From Paucibacter sp. Y2R2-4 (GTDB taxonomy: Bacteria > Pseudomonadota > Gammaproteobacteria > Burkholderiales > Burkholderiaceae_C), in the NCBI RefSeq assembly GCF_025717535.1, contig NZ_JAJIRO010000001.1, positions 1,426,001 through 1,490,000 on the forward strand: DNA of 64,000 nt, in the 5' to 3' direction. How positions within the stretch are numbered: position 1 is the stretch's first letter; every line of letters starts with the position of its first letter. Position numbers and translations under genes: made by a program. Positions 63,353-64,000 of the stretch are shown piece by piece. The notes beneath the pieces are model-generated. The model saw nothing but the letters and a program-made list of their open reading frames with translations. It ran no database searches and had not been told where the DNA came from.

Positions 63353-63868
63353 CTATTCAGCAAACACCAAGCAATCGCTCGCGTTCCAACGGTGCAAATC
63401 GTCGGAGCGATAGCCACGCAGCCATAAGCAGCCCTCCGCCTTGCGAAGGTAAAAGCCTTTTGGAAAATCCGGACTGGAATCCAAGGGCTGGGAAATCACA
63501 GTCAGAGCCCCCGGTGGCGCTTGGCCTTTGATTTGGGTCTGGCCCGTCGGGTCTTCTGACTGATCCAGATACTGAAGTCTGAAGAAAGGCGCCGTCTCGA
63601 CAGGACAGGGCCTCAGGCCCAAGCGTTCTGCTTGCGCCAGCAACTCAGGCAGGGTCGCGCCAGCGGCAAAACCCAAGTCAGCCACCGTCACCGCCACCAA
63701 GTTCAGCACCGAGCCAGCCGTGCCTTCTGGAAAGGCGGTGCTCTCGAACAGCTCACGCGCCATGGGGTTCAGCTGAACCTGCTGAACCGCAAGCTCCTCC
63801 AAGAGCGCTCGCTTAGACAAGCCGCCCAGCTGAACTTGCCAGCGGGGCGCTTGTGGCGCGAAGTTCAA
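63353..63868 (-). CDS. Conserved hypothetical protein
   Basis: This 171-residue cytoplasmic-looking protein has no signal peptide or membrane helix. It shows LSKRALLEELAVQQVQLNPM, a segment typical of a helical N-terminus. A core follows with TLPELLAQAERLGLRPCPVE, and the tail is aromatic-rich: FYLRKAEGCLWLRGYRSDDL with a Trp near residue 160. I do not know a family for it. It starts with TTG, eight bases after the stop of the upstream gene, and GAGG lies six bases before the TTG, so it is coupled to that gene. Confidence 0.6.
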   Translation of the reverse strand: MNFAPQAPRWQVQLGGLSKRALLEELAVQQVQLNPMARELFESTAFPEGTAGSVLNLVAVTVADLGFAAGATLPELLAQAERLGLRPCPVETAPFFRLQYLDQSEDPTGQTQIKGQAPPGALTVISQPLDSSPDFPKGFYLRKAEGCLWLRGYRSDDLHRWNASDCLVFAE

Positions 63869-63876
63869 GCCTGACC

Positions 63877-64000
63877 TCAGAAATGAATCCCCTTCATCAT
63901 CTGCTGCATCGCAATCGCTTCCGGCGAGAGTTGCGACTTGCCGGACTTTTCGCCCTTGGCCGCATCGCTGTCCGGGAACATGCGGAAGCTGGTGTTCATG
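63877..64000 (-). CDS. C-terminal end of an unrecognised gene
   Basis: The last 40 or so codons of a minus-strand gene enter the window, ending PEAIAMQQMMKGIHF with a TGA at 63877-63879. The visible part is polar and helical (NTSFRMFPDSDAAKGEKSGK). Too little is present to identify it. It runs straight into the TTG-started gene downstream. Confidence 0.5.
   Translation of the reverse strand, partial: MNTSFRMFPDSDAAKGEKSGKSQLSPEAIAMQQMMKGIHF

Overview
The window is a gene-dense stretch of a GC-rich betaproteobacterial chromosome, most probably order Burkholderiales, Roseateles/Paucibacter/Rubrivivax-like. The family-level placement is inference from gene content: petABC, then Nif3, HtrA, tatCBA, HIT and hisE/hisI in order; branched-chain amino-acid type (LIV) ABC operons with acyl-CoA ligases; an orphan Bug/TctC receptor; imuA-imuB-dnaE2; and four PEP-CTERM proteins. 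I see no tRNA, rRNA, CRISPR array, insertion sequence or prophage. No gene-free gap exceeds about 260 bases; the largest, between iorB and tctC, is filled with terminator hairpins.

Layout. 1-1.1 kb: end of a bc1 complex operon (petA, start of petB). 1.2-7.4 kb: mscL, a DUF1631 protein, pdxA-nif3 and a membrane-anchored HtrA protease. 7.5-12.1 kb: a minus-strand run encoding DUF815 ATPase, MutT, HisI, HisE, a small membrane protein, HinT and the Tat translocase TatABC. 12.3-16.1 kb: a PEP-CTERM protein, a secreted 5'-nucleotidase and a TPR plus degenerate trypsin-like protein. 16.1-20.8 kb: SlmA, a HAD phosphatase, ArgB, a CDF metal exporter, D-aminoacyl-tRNA deacylase and HtpX. 20.9-25.5 kb: a MerR regulator divergent from an Old Yellow Enzyme and a Tat-exported isoquinoline-oxidoreductase-like molybdoenzyme, with a textbook 19-bp-spacer MerR promoter.

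25.7-35.6 kb: an orphan Bug receptor and a large minus-strand operon: acyl-CoA synthetase, LivG, LivH, LivM, substrate-binding protein, LivF, a small protein and a PaaK-like ligase. It probably imports and CoA-activates a carboxylic or aromatic acid. A divergent Crp/Fnr regulator lies beyond it. 36.6-47.9 kb: a PEP-CTERM GDSL lipase, the DUF2339-DUF3999 membrane pair, a GNAT acetyltransferase, and two exported peptidases (M16 and M3/PepF). 48-53.3 kb: a soluble TPR histidine kinase, an aldo/keto reductase, a PEP-CTERM protein and a His-rich/Ser-Arg-rich membrane protein. 53.5-59 kb: the SOS mutasome imuA-imuB-dnaE2 behind a LexA box. 59-64 kb: a PEP-CTERM protein, a PHB-depolymerase-like esterase, a GlxA-type regulator divergent from an isochorismatase-family hydrolase, a small secreted protein and a two-gene tail running off the window.

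Most of this is core or ordinary accessory chromosome. The points most worth a second look are the MerR-controlled module with a probably leaderless mRNA, the tandem 82-bp terminator duplication, the TPR/pseudoprotease, the PaaK-like ligase lacking its P-loop, the His/Ser-Arg-rich protein beside the mutasome, and several perfect palindromes in divergent promoter regions.
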